From Proteiniborus ethanoligenes (GTDB lineage: Bacteria; Bacillota; Clostridia; Tissierellales; Proteiniboraceae): a DNA stretch of 64,000 nucleotides. A program made the translations under genes and the position numbers. Location: positions 140,319 to 204,318 of the forward strand of contig NZ_FNQE01000002.1 of the NCBI RefSeq assembly GCF_900107485.1, given 5' to 3'. Positions 42,950 through 53,099 of the stretch are shown here, in pieces (position 1 is the first letter of the stretch; each line of letters starts with the position of its first letter). The notes below the pieces were generated by a model that saw only the letters and a list, made by a program, of their open reading frames with translations, was not told the DNA's origin and searched no databases.

Positions 42950-43856
42950 TGACTTAAATATTTGTAAAAAAGCTATAAAAATAGGTCAAGCAATGACCGG
43001 TGGTATTTTATTAGAGGCATCATGTAACCCTGCACCTGGCCTAGTGAGTCCCTTTTCAATGGGTGCTCACAAAGATATGAATTTTCTTAGTTTTATGCTA
43101 AGCACTTCTGCCATATCTCCATATTTTTCTTTGTTTGGTCAGGTTGGACTAAACTGGGAATGTGAGGCACCTTTGCTAGAATTATTAAGACCAATAGGGA
43201 TAAGTGCAGAAGAACAATTGATACAAATAACTGGTGGAGTCAATACCCAAAGAGGAATTTTGTTCTTAGGTGGAATAGTAGCAGCTGTCAGTGGGCATAT
43301 AATGAAAACAGAAAAGATATCAGTAAATAAAATATGTGAAAAAGTTTCCCAAGTTTGTGAAGGAATTGTAGATAATGAATTGGGAAACCTAAATTCAAAA
43401 AACAAATATACACATGGAGAAAAATTATTTAAAGAATATGGCATTAGAGGAATTAGAGGAGAAGTAGAGGATGGACTCCCTTCTGTTAAAAACATTTCAT
43501 ATCCAAGATTTGTGAAAACTATGGAACAAGGGCTTGGCTTGAATAAGGCTATGATAGATAGTTTGTTACACTTAATAGAAAAAGTAGAAGATACAACAGT
43601 TTTATCAAGGTTAGGTATGAATGGACTTATGAAGGCGCAGGAAGGTGCTAAAGAAGCTATAAATAAAGGATCTGTATACACTTCAGAAGGAAAGGCTTAC
43701 ATCGAGAAACTAGATAAATATTTTATTGAAAATAATATTAGTCCTGGAGGCTGTGCAGATTTATTAGCAGTAACTGTAGCCATATATATTTTAGAGGGAA
43801 AAAATATAGACATTATTAGTATTTTAAAAGGGTATGGGAATTTATTTTATGAATAA
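42939..43856 (+). CDS. citG: Triphosphoribosyl-dephospho-CoA synthase
   Basis: A 305-aa enzyme making the precursor of the citrate lyase prosthetic group from ATP and dephospho-CoA. The family motif is seen as ASCNPAPGLVSPFSMGAHKDM, counted here as two adjoining parts (NPAPGLVSP and GAHKDMNF). Also seen are GVNTQRGILFLGGI and a C-terminal GGCADLLAVTVAIYIL. The start is TTG 42939 (seven bases after GAGG) or GTG 42936. It overlaps the citX end by about 11 bases in another frame, an overlap rather than a frameshift. Last gene of the citDEFXG run. Confidence 0.92.
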   Translation: MNNSDLNICKKAIKIGQAMTGGILLEASCNPAPGLVSPFSMGAHKDMNFLSFMLSTSAISPYFSLFGQVGLNWECEAPLLELLRPIGISAEEQLIQITGGVNTQRGILFLGGIVAAVSGHIMKTEKISVNKICEKVSQVCEGIVDNELGNLNSKNKYTHGEKLFKEYGIRGIRGEVEDGLPSVKNISYPRFVKTMEQGLGLNKAMIDSLLHLIEKVEDTTVLSRLGMNGLMKAQEGAKEAINKGSVYTSEGKAYIEKLDKYFIENNISPGGCADLLAVTVAIYILEGKNIDIISILKGYGNLFYE

Positions 43857-43911
43857 AGTATTTATCATGTGAAAACTATTTACAAAAATAGAATTTTCGG
43901 AGGTTGAATAA

Positions 43912-45303
43912 ATGGTAAAAATCACAGATACTACATTGAGAGATGCCCATCAATCTTTGCTAGCTACTAGAATGAGAACAGAAGAAATATTACCTATTGT
44001 AGAAAAAATAGATGAAGTAGGATATCATTCACTAGAAATGTGGGGTGGAGCTACGTTTGACTCGTGTTTAAGATTTCTTGATGAAGATCCATGGGAAAGA
44101 TTACGGAATATAAGAAAAAAAGCTAAAAAAACAAAACTTCAAATGCTGTTAAGAGGTCAAAATCTACTAGGTTATAAACATTATGCTGATGATGTAGTAG
44201 AAGAGTTTGTTAAACGGTCTATAGCAAATGGAATTGATATTATTAGAATTTTTGATGCGCTAAATGATATAAGAAATTTAGAAAAGGCTATAAAGGCTAC
44301 AAAAAAAGAAGGCGGTCATGTTCAATGTGCTATATCCTATACTATTAGCCCTGCTCACAATATAGACTATTATATTGATAAAGCAAAGGAAATGGAGAAT
44401 CTAGGGGCAGATTCAATTTGTATTAAAGACATGTCAGGAATATTGACTCCATATGTTGCGGCAGATTTAGTGACACAAATGAAAAAAGCATTAAATGTTC
44501 CAATTCAATTACATACTCATTATACTAGTGGCATTGCATCTATGACTTATATCAAAGCTATTGAAGCAGGGGTAGATATCATAGACACAGCAATTTCTCC
44601 TTTGGCTTTAGGCACATCTCAACCACCAACTGAACCAATTGTAGCAGCATTAAAGAACACATCATATGATACTGGAATTAGCTTAGAAAAACTAAGTGAA
44701 TTAGCAGATTATTTTAGAGGTTTAAAAGAAAGGTATTTAAAAGAAGGTCTAATTGATCCTAAAGTCCTAGGAGTAGATGTTAACACTTTAATTTATCAAG
44801 TACCAGGTGGCATGTTATCTAATCTTATTTCCCAATTGAAGCAGCAAAATAAACTAGATAAATTTGAAGCAGTATTAGAGGAAGTACCAAAGGTGAGAGA
44901 GGACTTAGGCTATCCGCCTCTTGTAACTCCAATGAGCCAAATGGTAGGAACTCAAGCAGTTTTTAACGTAATAACTGGAGAGAGATATAAGATGGTTCCA
45001 AATGAAGTTAAGGATTATGTTGCTGGATTATATGGACAACCAACTATACCTATAAAAAAGGATATACAAGAAAAAATTATTGGAAATAGAGAAGTAGTTA
45101 CAAGGAGACCAGCTGATTACATTAAACCTCAGCTTGAAGTATTAAGAAAAGAAATAAAAGAATATATAGAGCAAGATGAAGATGTACTGTCCTATGCCTT
45201 GTTTCCACAAGTTGCCATGAACTTTTTTAAAAGCAGATGGACTAAAACCTACAAAATAGAAACTACATTATATAATGAAAAAGATATGACGCATCCTATT
45301 TAA
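43912..45303 (+). CDS. oadA: Oxaloacetate decarboxylase alpha / pyruvate carboxylase B-type carboxyltransferase without biotin domain
   Basis: A 463-aa biotin-dependent carboxyltransferase. The TIM barrel starts VKITDTTLRDAHQSLLATRM and has EMWGGATFDSCLRFL, LLRGQNLLGYKHYADD, IRIFDALND, metal-binding IQLHTHYTSG and the carbamylated-lysine region DSICIKDMSG. The helical region with YQVPGGMLSNL follows. The usual C-terminal biotinyl domain (AMKM) is missing; typical OadA is about 590 aa. Next to citrate lyase it most likely decarboxylates oxaloacetate to pyruvate. It needs a separate biotin carrier, and the only one in view is at 53504. The ATG has TTCGGAGGTTGAATAA. Confidence 0.92.
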   Translation: MVKITDTTLRDAHQSLLATRMRTEEILPIVEKIDEVGYHSLEMWGGATFDSCLRFLDEDPWERLRNIRKKAKKTKLQMLLRGQNLLGYKHYADDVVEEFVKRSIANGIDIIRIFDALNDIRNLEKAIKATKKEGGHVQCAISYTISPAHNIDYYIDKAKEMENLGADSICIKDMSGILTPYVAADLVTQMKKALNVPIQLHTHYTSGIASMTYIKAIEAGVDIIDTAISPLALGTSQPPTEPIVAALKNTSYDTGISLEKLSELADYFRGLKERYLKEGLIDPKVLGVDVNTLIYQVPGGMLSNLISQLKQQNKLDKFEAVLEEVPKVREDLGYPPLVTPMSQMVGTQAVFNVITGERYKMVPNEVKDYVAGLYGQPTIPIKKDIQEKIIGNREVVTRRPADYIKPQLEVLRKEIKEYIEQDEDVLSYALFPQVAMNFFKSRWTKTYKIETTLYNEKDMTHPI

Positions 45304-45376
45304 TGAGCATATTATTAACGTAAGTAACTATATATCAAATTAATAAGGTAAGAACACATAGATTGGAGGTTCAATT

Positions 45377-46726
45377 ATGGATGAAATAAGAATTTTGACT
45401 CCTACGGGTATGCTAGGCTATGGATTTCCCATTGAAGATTTCAAAGAAGGAATAAGGAGGAAACCACATGTTATTACCGTTGATTCAGGCTCAACAGATA
45501 GCGGACCCCAAAAACTAGGGAATGGCTCCTTAACTTGTACTTATGAAGCATATTATAAGGATATAAGTATATTGTTGGAAGCATCCTATGAACATAAAGT
45601 TCCTGTTTATATTAGTTCTGCTGGTGGTGCAGGTTCTAATGAGCAAGTTGATATATTTGTTGATATAGTCAAAAAAATTAGCAAGGAAAAAAAATATAAT
45701 TTTAAAATTGCGGTAATATATTCTGATATTGATAAAGATTTAATAAAAAACAAATTAAAGCAGCAAAAAATTAGTCCGTGTGGTCCAGTCCAAATGTTAA
45801 CTGAAGAAGAAATCGATGATGCTACTACTATTGTTGCACAAATGGGAGTAGAGCCATTTTTAAAAGCTATAGATGAAGACGTAGATATAATTATATCAGG
45901 GAGAGCATATGACCCTGTACCAATAGCTGCTCTTGGAGTGAAAAATGGATTTGATTTAGGCTTATGTTGGCACCTAGGGAAAATTATGGAGTGTGGGGCT
46001 TTGTGTGCCGGTGCAGCATTAAAGCCGATAATGGGTTATCTCAGAAGAGACCACTTTATAGTTGAGCCTATGAGTTCTGATTTAAAATGTACAGAAGCTT
46101 CTGTAGCTGCCCATACATTATATGAAAAATCTCACCCTTACCTTTTACCAGGACCAGGAGGAATTCTAGATGTGTCAGAAGCAGTTTTCCAGCAATACGA
46201 TGACCGAAGTGTGAAAGTCACCAATAGCAAGTTTATACCTTCTAAAGAATACACTATAAAATTAGAAGGTGCAAAATCAGTAGGATATAGAGCCACATTT
46301 ATTGCTGGAATGAGAGATCCTTTTGCTATAAAGCAAATAGATAGTATTTTAGAAGGAGTTCGTAAGAATGTCAGTGAATATTTCAGTGAGTATCTAGGGA
46401 AGTTTGATATTATTTTTCATGTATATGGAAAAAATGGAGTCATGGGAGATTATGAACCAGAAAAAAACACAGCTTCCCATGAACTATGTATAGTAGTTGA
46501 AGTTGTTGCCAATGATCAACAGATTGCAAATGCAATCTGTTCAAAAGCTAGAGTCACTCTTTTACATTATCATTTTGAAGGCAGAAAAGCTACAGGAGGA
46601 AACGTTGGTTTTATATTTACACCTTTAGAGATACCATTAGGAGAAGTGTACCAATTTAATGTATATCACCTAATGGTAATAGACGATGGGACCCAATATT
46701 TTCCTGTTTCGATAATGGAAATTTAG
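45377..46726 (+). CDS. AtuA-like (DUF1446) family protein
   Basis: A 449-aa soluble protein of the DUF1446 family, named after AtuA of acyclic terpene utilisation; the reaction is unknown. Visible conserved parts are ILTPTGMLGYGF, VDSGSTDSGPQKLG, ISSAGGAGSNEQV, IISGRAYDPVPIAALG, HLGKIMECGALCAG and GPGGILDVSEAVF. The next gene is DUF4387, and the two families often occur as adjacent genes or as a fusion. The location at the end of the citrate operon suggests a role with hydroxyacid or CoA substrates, but no function should be assigned. The ATG has ATTGGAGGTTCAATT. Confidence 0.85.
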   Translation: MDEIRILTPTGMLGYGFPIEDFKEGIRRKPHVITVDSGSTDSGPQKLGNGSLTCTYEAYYKDISILLEASYEHKVPVYISSAGGAGSNEQVDIFVDIVKKISKEKKYNFKIAVIYSDIDKDLIKNKLKQQKISPCGPVQMLTEEEIDDATTIVAQMGVEPFLKAIDEDVDIIISGRAYDPVPIAALGVKNGFDLGLCWHLGKIMECGALCAGAALKPIMGYLRRDHFIVEPMSSDLKCTEASVAAHTLYEKSHPYLLPGPGGILDVSEAVFQQYDDRSVKVTNSKFIPSKEYTIKLEGAKSVGYRATFIAGMRDPFAIKQIDSILEGVRKNVSEYFSEYLGKFDIIFHVYGKNGVMGDYEPEKNTASHELCIVVEVVANDQQIANAICSKARVTLLHYHFEGRKATGGNVGFIFTPLEIPLGEVYQFNVYHLMVIDDGTQYFPVSIMEI

Positions 46727-46737
46727 GAGGGAGTTAA

Positions 46738-47064
46738 TTGAAAAAGAACATGAAAAACATAACAGAACTTACCCATGTAATTAGAAGTAAAAATGCGGGT
46801 CCTTTTGAATTAACACTGGACATGATCTTTTTAGATAGGGAAATATATGAAAAAGTTAAAAAATCAGGAGTGATTACAAAAAAATTAATAGCAAGCTTAT
46901 ATAATGTTTCTGAAGAAAAAGTAGTAACATTTGCATATTTCGATGCAGCAAATGCAATTAAAGCTACTTTAGTTAGGCCACGACAACAAGCTAGTATAGG
47001 TGAAATAGATATGCATGCATGTCAACAACATGTACCTTTACTAAGCATAGAAATTCCTTGGTAG
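46738..47064 (+). CDS. DUF4387 family protein
   Basis: A 108-aa protein with the family opening LTHVIRSKNAGPFELTLDMI and later FAYFDAANAIKATLVRPRQQ and GEIDMHACQQHVPLLSI. It is the usual partner of AtuA-like DUF1446 proteins and is probably its small subunit. TTG 46738 is chosen because it lies six bases after GGAGGG; ATG 46750 is 18 bases away. It is the last gene before a terminator at 47118. Function unknown. Confidence 0.85.
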   Translation: MKKNMKNITELTHVIRSKNAGPFELTLDMIFLDREIYEKVKKSGVITKKLIASLYNVSEEKVVTFAYFDAANAIKATLVRPRQQASIGEIDMHACQQHVPLLSIEIPW

Positions 47065-47117
47065 AAATAAAGACAAGACTGATTAATAGAACCCATTACA
47101 ATATATATTTAAGGAAA

Positions 47118-47155
47118 CCCCTAACATAAATATTAGGGGTAGTTTCTTGTTTGCA
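47118..47155 (+). terminator. Terminator of the citrate operon
   Basis: CCCCTAA (47118-47124) and TTAGGGG (47133-47139) with an 8-nt loop and a T-rich tail; outer bases GAAA/TTTC extend the stem with a bulge. Confidence 0.75.
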
Positions 47156-47380
47156 TAAATTAAAGAAAAATCATAAATAGTTATTTAATACACGGGAATG
47201 CTGTATACAATTTTCATTTGTTAAAAAACTATGACTAACATGTCAGATTTATATAGATTTTTGTTTACAAATCCTATTAGCTATCATTGTATTATATATA
47301 TAGACAGAGAACTAAATTGCATAGATTGTGTTATTTATATTATTCTAGGGATTTTTATTGTTAAAGATATCTATATAAAG

Positions 47381-47584
47381 AAGGACGAAAGCCTATGTTA
47401 TATGTTAACAATCCTGCGTTGGAATAAGATTTCTAACAATAGTCCCTCTTATAGGCAGTAAATATCCTCTAATGATTTAGAGCATTTGAAAAATCTATAT
47501 AATTTTCACGAAATTTCCCGGGCAATGAAAGTTAAAGTAGCAAAAAGTATAAATATGACTGAAGCAATAAAAATATTTATATAA
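47381..47584 (+). pseudogene. Possible remnant of a MerR-like regulator, interrupted by TAA
   Basis: In one frame LTILRWNKISNNSPSYRQ, stop TAA (47459-47461), then ISSNDLEHLKNLYNFHEI and further residues to TAA 47582. The pattern R(Y/W)...YR.(Y/I)S..DLE.LK.L resembles the DNA-binding part of MerR proteins, and it continues across the stop in the same frame. The upstream 50 codons are not recognisable. The 850-bp gap between the citrate and mutase loci otherwise holds the cre sites and nothing else recognised. This is a weak call. Confidence 0.25.
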
Positions 47585-47745
47585 AACATAATAATATGTC
47601 ATATATATTAAAGGAATAAATAAATTGATATAGAACAATCTTTATAGCAGTATGAAGCATTTAATTCATAATATTAATATGCTGAAATAAATATTGCAAA
47701 AAATCGCTACATGTAATAGTCTATATTTGGATGCATACATGTATT

Positions 47746-47759
47746 TTAAAGCGTTTATA
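47746..47759. promoter_or_regulatory. Weaker cre-like site
   Basis: TTAAAGCGTTTATA matches the CcpA consensus TGWAANCGNTNWCA at 12 of 14 positions, 49 bp upstream of the perfect site. Confidence 0.35.
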
Positions 47760-47794
47760 ATTGTTCCTATCAAATTTATAATTGCCCTATGACG

Positions 47795-47808
47795 TGTAAA
47801 CGCTTTCA
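47795..47808. promoter_or_regulatory. cre site (CcpA catabolite-responsive element)
   Basis: TGTAAACGCTTTCA matches the consensus TGWAANCGNTNWCA at every position, 107 bp before the mutase ATG. It suggests that sugars control the methylmalonyl-CoA operon through CcpA. No clear sigma-A promoter was found; GTGACA 47840-47845 is the best -35 candidate. Confidence 0.65.
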
Positions 47809-47914
47809 TGTATCATTACATTTTTCGGCTATTCAGAGCGTGACAGAATAATGTAAGTATCTTAAATAATATTCAACATAATTAATTGAATCTATTAAGA
47901 TAGGGAGGTCTAAA

Positions 47915-49594
47915 ATGTTTGATAATGAAAGCTTAAAAGAGATTAAAAAATCAAGAACTGAATGGGAAGAAAAAGTGCTTAAAAAGACTCTAACAAAATT
48001 TCCAGAAAGAAAAGAGGAGTTTACAACTGTTTCAGGTGAAGTGGTAAATCCTCTATATGCTCCTGATGACTTAGAGTGGCTTGATTATGATAGTGATCTA
48101 GGATATCCAGGAGAATATCCATTTACCAGGGGTGTACAGACTACTATGTACAGAGGAAAGCTTTGGACTATGAGAATGTATGCTGGATTTGCTACTGCAG
48201 AAGAATCAAATAATAGATATAAGTATCTATTGGAGCAAGGACAGACTGGTCTTAGTGTAGCATTTGACTTACCTACCCAGATTGGCTACGATTCAGATCA
48301 TCCACTAGCAGAAGGAGAAGTTGGAAAAGTTGGAGTAGCCATAGATTCATTAGAGGATATGGAAACATTGTTCAATGATATTCCTCTTGACAAAGTAAGT
48401 ACCTCTATGACTATAAACGCACCTGCATCTGTTTTACTTGCAATGTACATAGCAGTAGCAGAAAAACAAGGTGTATCACCAGATAAATTAAGAGGTACAA
48501 TTCAAAATGATATATTAAAGGAATATATAGCACGAGGAACATATATATTCCCTGTAGAACCATCTATGAGATTGATTACAAACATATTTGAATATTGTTC
48601 AAAGGAAGTTCCAAGATGGAACACAATAAGCATATCAGGCTATCATATTAGAGAAGCAGGATGCACAGCTGCGCAGGAAGTAGGCTTTACATTAGCAGAT
48701 GGAATAGCTTATGTGGAAGCTGCTTTAAAAGCTGGACTTGATATAGATGCATTTGCACCTAGACTATCATTCTTCTTTAATGCTCACAATGATTTGCTAG
48801 AAGAAGTAGCTAAGTATAGAGCAGCGAGAAGATTATGGGCTAGAATAATGAAAGAAAGATTTGGAGCAAAAGATCCAAAGTCAATGATGCTAAAATTCCA
48901 CACACAAACAGGAGGCTCTACATTGACTGCACAACAGCCTGATAATAATATAGTGCGTGTAGCAATACAGACTTTAGCTGCAGTACTGGGTGGAACACAG
49001 TCTCTACACACCAATTCGAGAGATGAAGCTCTTGCTCTTCCTACTGAGGATTCAGTTAGAATAGCTCTTAGAACACAGCAAATAGTAGCATATGAAAGTG
49101 GAGTAACAGATACGGTAGATCCACTAGCTGGTTCATATTATATAGAAGCTAAGACTAAAGAGATTGAAGACAAGGCAATGGGATATATAAATAAGATTGA
49201 TGAACTTGGTGGAGCACCAAGAGCTATAGACATGGGATATATTCAACAAGAAATAATGGATGCAGCATATAAATATCAAAAAGAAGTTGAAACAGGCGAA
49301 AGAATAGTAGTAGGTATGAATAAATTCCAGATAGAAGAAGCATCACCAAAAGGACTCCTTAAAGTAGACCCATCCGTAGGAAATTTACAAAAACAAAAGA
49401 TTGAAAGCTTAAAATCAAGAAGAAATAATGATGTAGTAAAGGAAAAGCTAGAGGCTTTAAGAACTGCTTGTGACGGCGAAGAAAATGTAATGCCTTATAT
49501 ACTAGAAGCAGTAAAAGCATATGCAACCTTAGGAGAAATCTGCGGAGTTATGAGAGAGGTATTTGGTGAATATCAACAATCAGTAATTATATAA
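47915..49594 (+). CDS. Methylmalonyl-CoA mutase, catalytic large subunit (lacking the B12-binding domain)
   Basis: A 559-aa TIM-barrel subunit that interconverts methylmalonyl-CoA and succinyl-CoA with adenosylcobalamin. Key parts are [20 protein letters not shown] (substrate tunnel, active Tyr), [33 protein letters not shown] [38 protein letters not shown] and [16 protein letters not shown]. It ends without the cobalamin domain, which is the next gene, so the enzyme is of the split type. The ATG has TAGGGAGGTCTAAA. First gene of mutase-B12 domain-meaB. Confidence 0.96.
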   Translation: MFDNESLKEIKKSRTEWEEKVLKKTLTKFPERKEEFTTVSGEVVNPLYAPDDLEWLDYDSDLGYPGEYPFTRGVQTTMYRGKLWTMRMYAGFATAEESNNRYKYLLEQGQTGLSVAFDLPTQIGYDSDHPLAEGEVGKVGVAIDSLEDMETLFNDIPLDKVSTSMTINAPASVLLAMYIAVAEKQGVSPDKLRGTIQNDILKEYIARGTYIFPVEPSMRLITNIFEYCSKEVPRWNTISISGYHIREAGCTAAQEVGFTLADGIAYVEAALKAGLDIDAFAPRLSFFFNAHNDLLEEVAKYRAARRLWARIMKERFGAKDPKSMMLKFHTQTGGSTLTAQQPDNNIVRVAIQTLAAVLGGTQSLHTNSRDEALALPTEDSVRIALRTQQIVAYESGVTDTVDPLAGSYYIEAKTKEIEDKAMGYINKIDELGGAPRAIDMGYIQQEIMDAAYKYQKEVETGERIVVGMNKFQIEEASPKGLLKVDPSVGNLQKQKIESLKSRRNNDVVKEKLEALRTACDGEENVMPYILEAVKAYATLGEICGVMREVFGEYQQSVII

Positions 49595-49633
49595 CTGCAA
49601 TAATCCAATGAATTGGTGAAGGAGGAAAGAAAA

Positions 49634-50035
49634 GTGAATAATAGACCGATTAGAGTTTTAGTTGCAAAACCAGGACTTGATGGACATGATAGAGGAGCAA
49701 AGGTAATAGCACGAGCATTAAGAGATGCAGGAATGGAAGTTATATATACAGGACTTAGACAAACCCCAGAGCAAATAGTAGCAGCAGCTATCCAAGAAGA
49801 CGTAGATGTAGTAGCTATGAGCATATTATCAGGAGCACATAACCATTTGTTTCCAAGGGTGGTAGAATTACTTAAACAAGAAAATGCAGAGGATATACTG
49901 GTCATAGGTGGAGGAGTAATACCAGATGATGATATAACAGGCCTAAAGGAAGCAGGAATCAAGGAAATATTTACTCCAGGAACGCCTACAACTCAAGTAG
50001 TCGATTATATAAATGAAAATGTAGGCAGGAAATAG
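49634..50035 (+). CDS. Methylmalonyl-CoA mutase small subunit, cobalamin-binding domain
   Basis: A 133-aa B12-binding protein: [20 protein letters not shown] contains the DxHxxG cobalamin motif with the His that ligates cobalt. [20 protein letters not shown] and [12 protein letters not shown] follow. It forms the mutase together with the 559-aa subunit. GTG 49634 has AAGGAGGAAAGAAAA upstream; the seven in-frame codons before it include the ribosome binding site. meaB starts 21 bp after its stop. Confidence 0.95.
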   Translation: MNNRPIRVLVAKPGLDGHDRGAKVIARALRDAGMEVIYTGLRQTPEQIVAAAIQEDVDVVAMSILSGAHNHLFPRVVELLKQENAEDILVIGGGVIPDDDITGLKEAGIKEIFTPGTPTTQVVDYINENVGRK

Positions 50036-50056
50036 TATACTCAGGCGGTGTTAATA

Positions 50057-50986
50057 TTGGAATATGTTGAAAAGCTACTAAATGGAGACAAAAGAACTTG
50101 TGCTCGTCTTATTTCCATGGTAGAAAACAATGAAGAAGAAGCAAAAAACATAATAAAAGATATATATAGATATACAGGAAAGGCTCATATAGTAGGCATA
50201 ACAGGACCACCAGGCGGTGGCAAGAGCACAATGACAGATAAGCTTGCAAAGGAGCTTAGAAAAAGAGGAAAAACAGTAGGAATTATAGCTATAGATCCTA
50301 CAAGTCCTTTTACAGGAGGAGCCATACTGGGTGACAGAATAAGAATGCAAGACTTAGCCACGGATCCAGGAGTTTTTATTAGAAGCATGGGAACTAGAGG
50401 GCATCTAGGAGGATTATCTAAGGCTACTCAAAACGCTTTAAAAATACTAGATGTCTATGGAGTAGATTATATAATTATAGAAACTGTAGGTGTAGGGCAG
50501 TCAGAGATAGATATAGTAAAGACTGCAGACACAGTTGTTATGGTTATGGTTCCAGGACTAGGAGATGACATTCAGGCTATAAAAGCAGGAGTAATGGAAA
50601 TAGGAGATATATTTGCAATCAATAAAAGTGATTTGGATGGAGCAGCTAGAACACAAGCCGAGTTAAAAGCAATGCTAGACATGAGTCCGCAAAAAAGTAG
50701 AAGACCTCCTATCGTACCAGTAGTGTCTAGCTTAAACAAAGGAATAGATACGCTTTTAGATGAAATAATAAACCATATGGAATATTTGAAGTCTTCTGGG
50801 GAACTTAAAACAAGAAGAGAAAATAATGTTCAAATGGAAATAATAAAACTAATGGAAGCAGAGATTATGAAAATGGTTCTTCAAAAGTCTCAAAAAGAAC
50901 ATATTTTAGAAAAAACAATAAAAGAAGTGGCAGAGAGGAAAACAGATCCTTTTACTGCATCTGAATCGATACTAAATTTACTTTAA
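50057..50986 (+). CDS. meaB: Methylmalonyl-CoA mutase-associated GTPase MeaB
   Basis: A 309-aa G3E-family GTPase (also called ArgK) that gates cofactor loading and protects the mutase from inactivation. Walker A is GPPGGGKST, Walker B region IIIETVGVGQSEIDIV, and the base-specificity motif AINKSDLDGA. C-terminal helices serve dimerisation. TTG 50057 is preferred over GTG 50048 because AGGCGGTG is the only ribosome binding site available. The position directly after the mutase genes fits its role. Confidence 0.95.
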   Translation: MEYVEKLLNGDKRTCARLISMVENNEEEAKNIIKDIYRYTGKAHIVGITGPPGGGKSTMTDKLAKELRKRGKTVGIIAIDPTSPFTGGAILGDRIRMQDLATDPGVFIRSMGTRGHLGGLSKATQNALKILDVYGVDYIIIETVGVGQSEIDIVKTADTVVMVMVPGLGDDIQAIKAGVMEIGDIFAINKSDLDGAARTQAELKAMLDMSPQKSRRPPIVPVVSSLNKGIDTLLDEIINHMEYLKSSGELKTRRENNVQMEIIKLMEAEIMKMVLQKSQKEHILEKTIKEVAERKTDPFTASESILNLL

Positions 50987-51065
50987 TCCAATTATATATA
51001 ACAGCTAGATTTAAAGATAACATTCTTCAGTTTAAACTAATATTTCAATAAAAGGAGTGAGATAT

Positions 51066-51467
51066 TTGGTAAAGAAGATTGACCATATAGGTATAGCCGT
51101 TAGCAATCTTGAAGAAGCCCTAAAGTTTTATGAAGGAGTTTTAGGCATGAATCTTCAAGGAACAGAGATAGTAGAGGAACAAAAAGTAAAGGTAGCATTT
51201 CTTCCTGTAGGAGATACAGAAATAGAATTGCTAGAATCAACAGATAAAGATGGACCTATTGCAAGGTTTATTGAAAAAAAAGGAGAAGGAATACAGCACA
51301 TAGCCTACAGAGTAGATGACATAGAAAAAGAAATAGAAGAAATGAAACAAAAAGGCATAAGGATGATAGACGAAGTTCCGAGATACGGAGCAGGAGGAGC
51401 CAAAATAGCATTTCTGCATCCTAAAAGTACAAATGGAGTACTAATAGAGCTTTGCCAAAGAGATTAG
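51066..51467 (+). CDS. mce: Methylmalonyl-CoA epimerase
   Basis: A 133-aa vicinal-oxygen-chelate enzyme converting (R)- and (S)-methylmalonyl-CoA, needed to link the mutase to the decarboxylase. The metal ligands are the His in [16 protein letters not shown], the His in [11 protein letters not shown] and the Glu in GVLIELCQ; the catalytic Glu lies in [10 protein letters not shown] 51066 lies eight bases after AAAGGAG. It stands 79 bp after meaB and 71 bp before mmdA, with no terminator on either side. Confidence 0.95.
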   Translation: MVKKIDHIGIAVSNLEEALKFYEGVLGMNLQGTEIVEEQKVKVAFLPVGDTEIELLESTDKDGPIARFIEKKGEGIQHIAYRVDDIEKEIEEMKQKGIRMIDEVPRYGAGGAKIAFLHPKSTNGVLIELCQRD

Positions 51468-51538
51468 ATGACAATATATATTTTTAACATATAATTAAAA
51501 TACGATTGTTAATTCAATCGACATAAGGAGGGGCTTTA

Positions 51539-53086
51539 ATGTCAAACAGCAAGTTAGAACAGCTACGTTTAGCTAAAGAAAAAATAGCTAAAGGTGGTGG
51601 AGAAGACAGAATCAAAAAACAACACGAAAAAGGCAAACTAACAGCAAGAGAGAGATTAAACCTACTATTCGATGAAGGAAGCTTCGTTGAAATAGATGCT
51701 TTTGTAGAACATAGGTCTACAAACTTTGGCATGGAAAAAACAAAAGCACCAGGAGAAGGTGTAGTATCAGGCTATGGAACAGTAAATGGCAGATTAGTAT
51801 TTTCATATGCACAAGATTTTACTGTAATAGGTGGTTCTCTAGGTGAAATGCATGCAGCAAAAATAACAAAAGCTCAAGATATGGCCTTAAAAATGGGAGC
51901 ACCATTAGTAGGATTTAATGACTCAGGTGGAGCAAGAATCCAAGAGGGAGTAGATGCACTAGCAGGATATGGGAACATATTCTACAGAAACACCATAGCA
52001 TCAGGAGTAATCCCACAAATATCAGTAATTATGGGACCGTGCGCAGGAGGAGCAGTATACTCACCAGCACTAACAGACTTTATATTTATGACAGACCAAA
52101 CAAGTATGATGTTTATCACAGGTCCAGAAGTAATAAAAACAGTAACAGGAGAAAACGTAACCCAAGAAGAACTAGGCGGTGCAATGACCCACAATAGAAT
52201 AAGTGGAGTAGCGCACTTTATAAGCCCAACAGAGCAAGAAACAATAGAAAGAATAAAAATACTACTAAGTTACCTACCATCAAACAACCTAGAAGATGCA
52301 CCAGTATTTGATACAGGAGATAATCTAAACAGATTAGAAGAAAAATTAAACGAAATAATACCAGACAACCCAAACAAACCATATGATATGAAAGAAATAA
52401 TAGGCTCATTAGCAGACAATGGAGACTTCTTTGAAGTACAACCATATTTTGCACAAAACATACTAACAGGCTTCATAAGACTAAATGGGAAATCCGTAGG
52501 AGTAATAGCAAGCCAACCAAAAGTATTAGCAGGCTGTTTAGACATCAATGCATCAGATAAAGCAGCAAGATTCATAAGAACCTGCGATGCATTTAACATA
52601 CCACTACTAACACTAGTAGACGTACCAGGCTTTTTACCAGGAACAGACCAAGAGTACGGCGGAATAATTAGACACGGAGCAAAAATGCTATATGCTTACA
52701 GTGAAGCAACAGTACCAAAAGTAACAGTAATCACAAGAAAAGCCTATGGTGGAGCATATATAGCAATGTGTAGTAGACACCTAAACGCAGACTTAGTCCT
52801 AGCATGGCCAACAGCAGAAATAGCAGTAATGGGCCCAGAAGGAGCAGCAAACATAATCTTCAAAAAAGAAATAGAAGGAGCAAAAGACCCAGCAGCCATG
52901 AGAGGAGAAAAAATAAAAGAATACAGAGACACAGTATCAAACCCATACACAGCAGCAGCAAGAGGCTATGTAGATGACGTAATAGAACCATCAGCAACAA
53001 GACAAAGAATAATAAGCTCATTTGACATGTTAGCAAGCAAACGTCAAAGCCTACCATCAAAAAAACATGGCAATATGCCTTTATAA
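51539..53086 (+). CDS. mmdA: Methylmalonyl-CoA decarboxylase alpha / propionyl-CoA carboxylase carboxyltransferase subunit
   Basis: A 515-aa carboxyltransferase of two crotonase-like halves. The N-half has [35 protein letters not shown] and [18 protein letters not shown]. The C-half has [35 protein letters not shown] and [18 protein letters not shown]. Together with the next three genes it forms the sodium-pumping methylmalonyl-CoA decarboxylase rather than a soluble carboxylase, because a beta membrane subunit is present and no biotin carboxylase is in the cluster. From about 51.9 kb codons end in A unusually often. The ATG has TAAGGAGGGGCTTTA. Confidence 0.95.
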   Translation: MSNSKLEQLRLAKEKIAKGGGEDRIKKQHEKGKLTARERLNLLFDEGSFVEIDAFVEHRSTNFGMEKTKAPGEGVVSGYGTVNGRLVFSYAQDFTVIGGSLGEMHAAKITKAQDMALKMGAPLVGFNDSGGARIQEGVDALAGYGNIFYRNTIASGVIPQISVIMGPCAGGAVYSPALTDFIFMTDQTSMMFITGPEVIKTVTGENVTQEELGGAMTHNRISGVAHFISPTEQETIERIKILLSYLPSNNLEDAPVFDTGDNLNRLEEKLNEIIPDNPNKPYDMKEIIGSLADNGDFFEVQPYFAQNILTGFIRLNGKSVGVIASQPKVLAGCLDINASDKAARFIRTCDAFNIPLLTLVDVPGFLPGTDQEYGGIIRHGAKMLYAYSEATVPKVTVITRKAYGGAYIAMCSRHLNADLVLAWPTAEIAVMGPEGAANIIFKKEIEGAKDPAAMRGEKIKEYRDTVSNPYTAAARGYVDDVIEPSATRQRIISSFDMLASKRQSLPSKKHGNMPL

Positions 53087-53099
53087 AGAGGTGAAATAA

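Noticed and set aside
42428..42960. Frameshift between citX and citG
   Set aside because: Both proteins have their full family length and motifs; the short overlap in different frames is ordinary translational coupling.
43139..43681. 180-codon minus-strand ORF
   Set aside because: Antisense of citG without a ribosome binding site; its Pro/Ser-rich composition is that of a reverse-frame shadow.
47202..47210. Fourth GntR operator after the citrate operon
   Set aside because: Only the right half TGTATACAA is present; the left half does not match, and it lies downstream of the terminator with no gene to control.
47231..47461. 76-codon ORF as an intact gene
   Set aside because: No ribosome binding site and no recognisable N-terminal domain; only its end, together with codons beyond the stop, hints at a degraded regulator.
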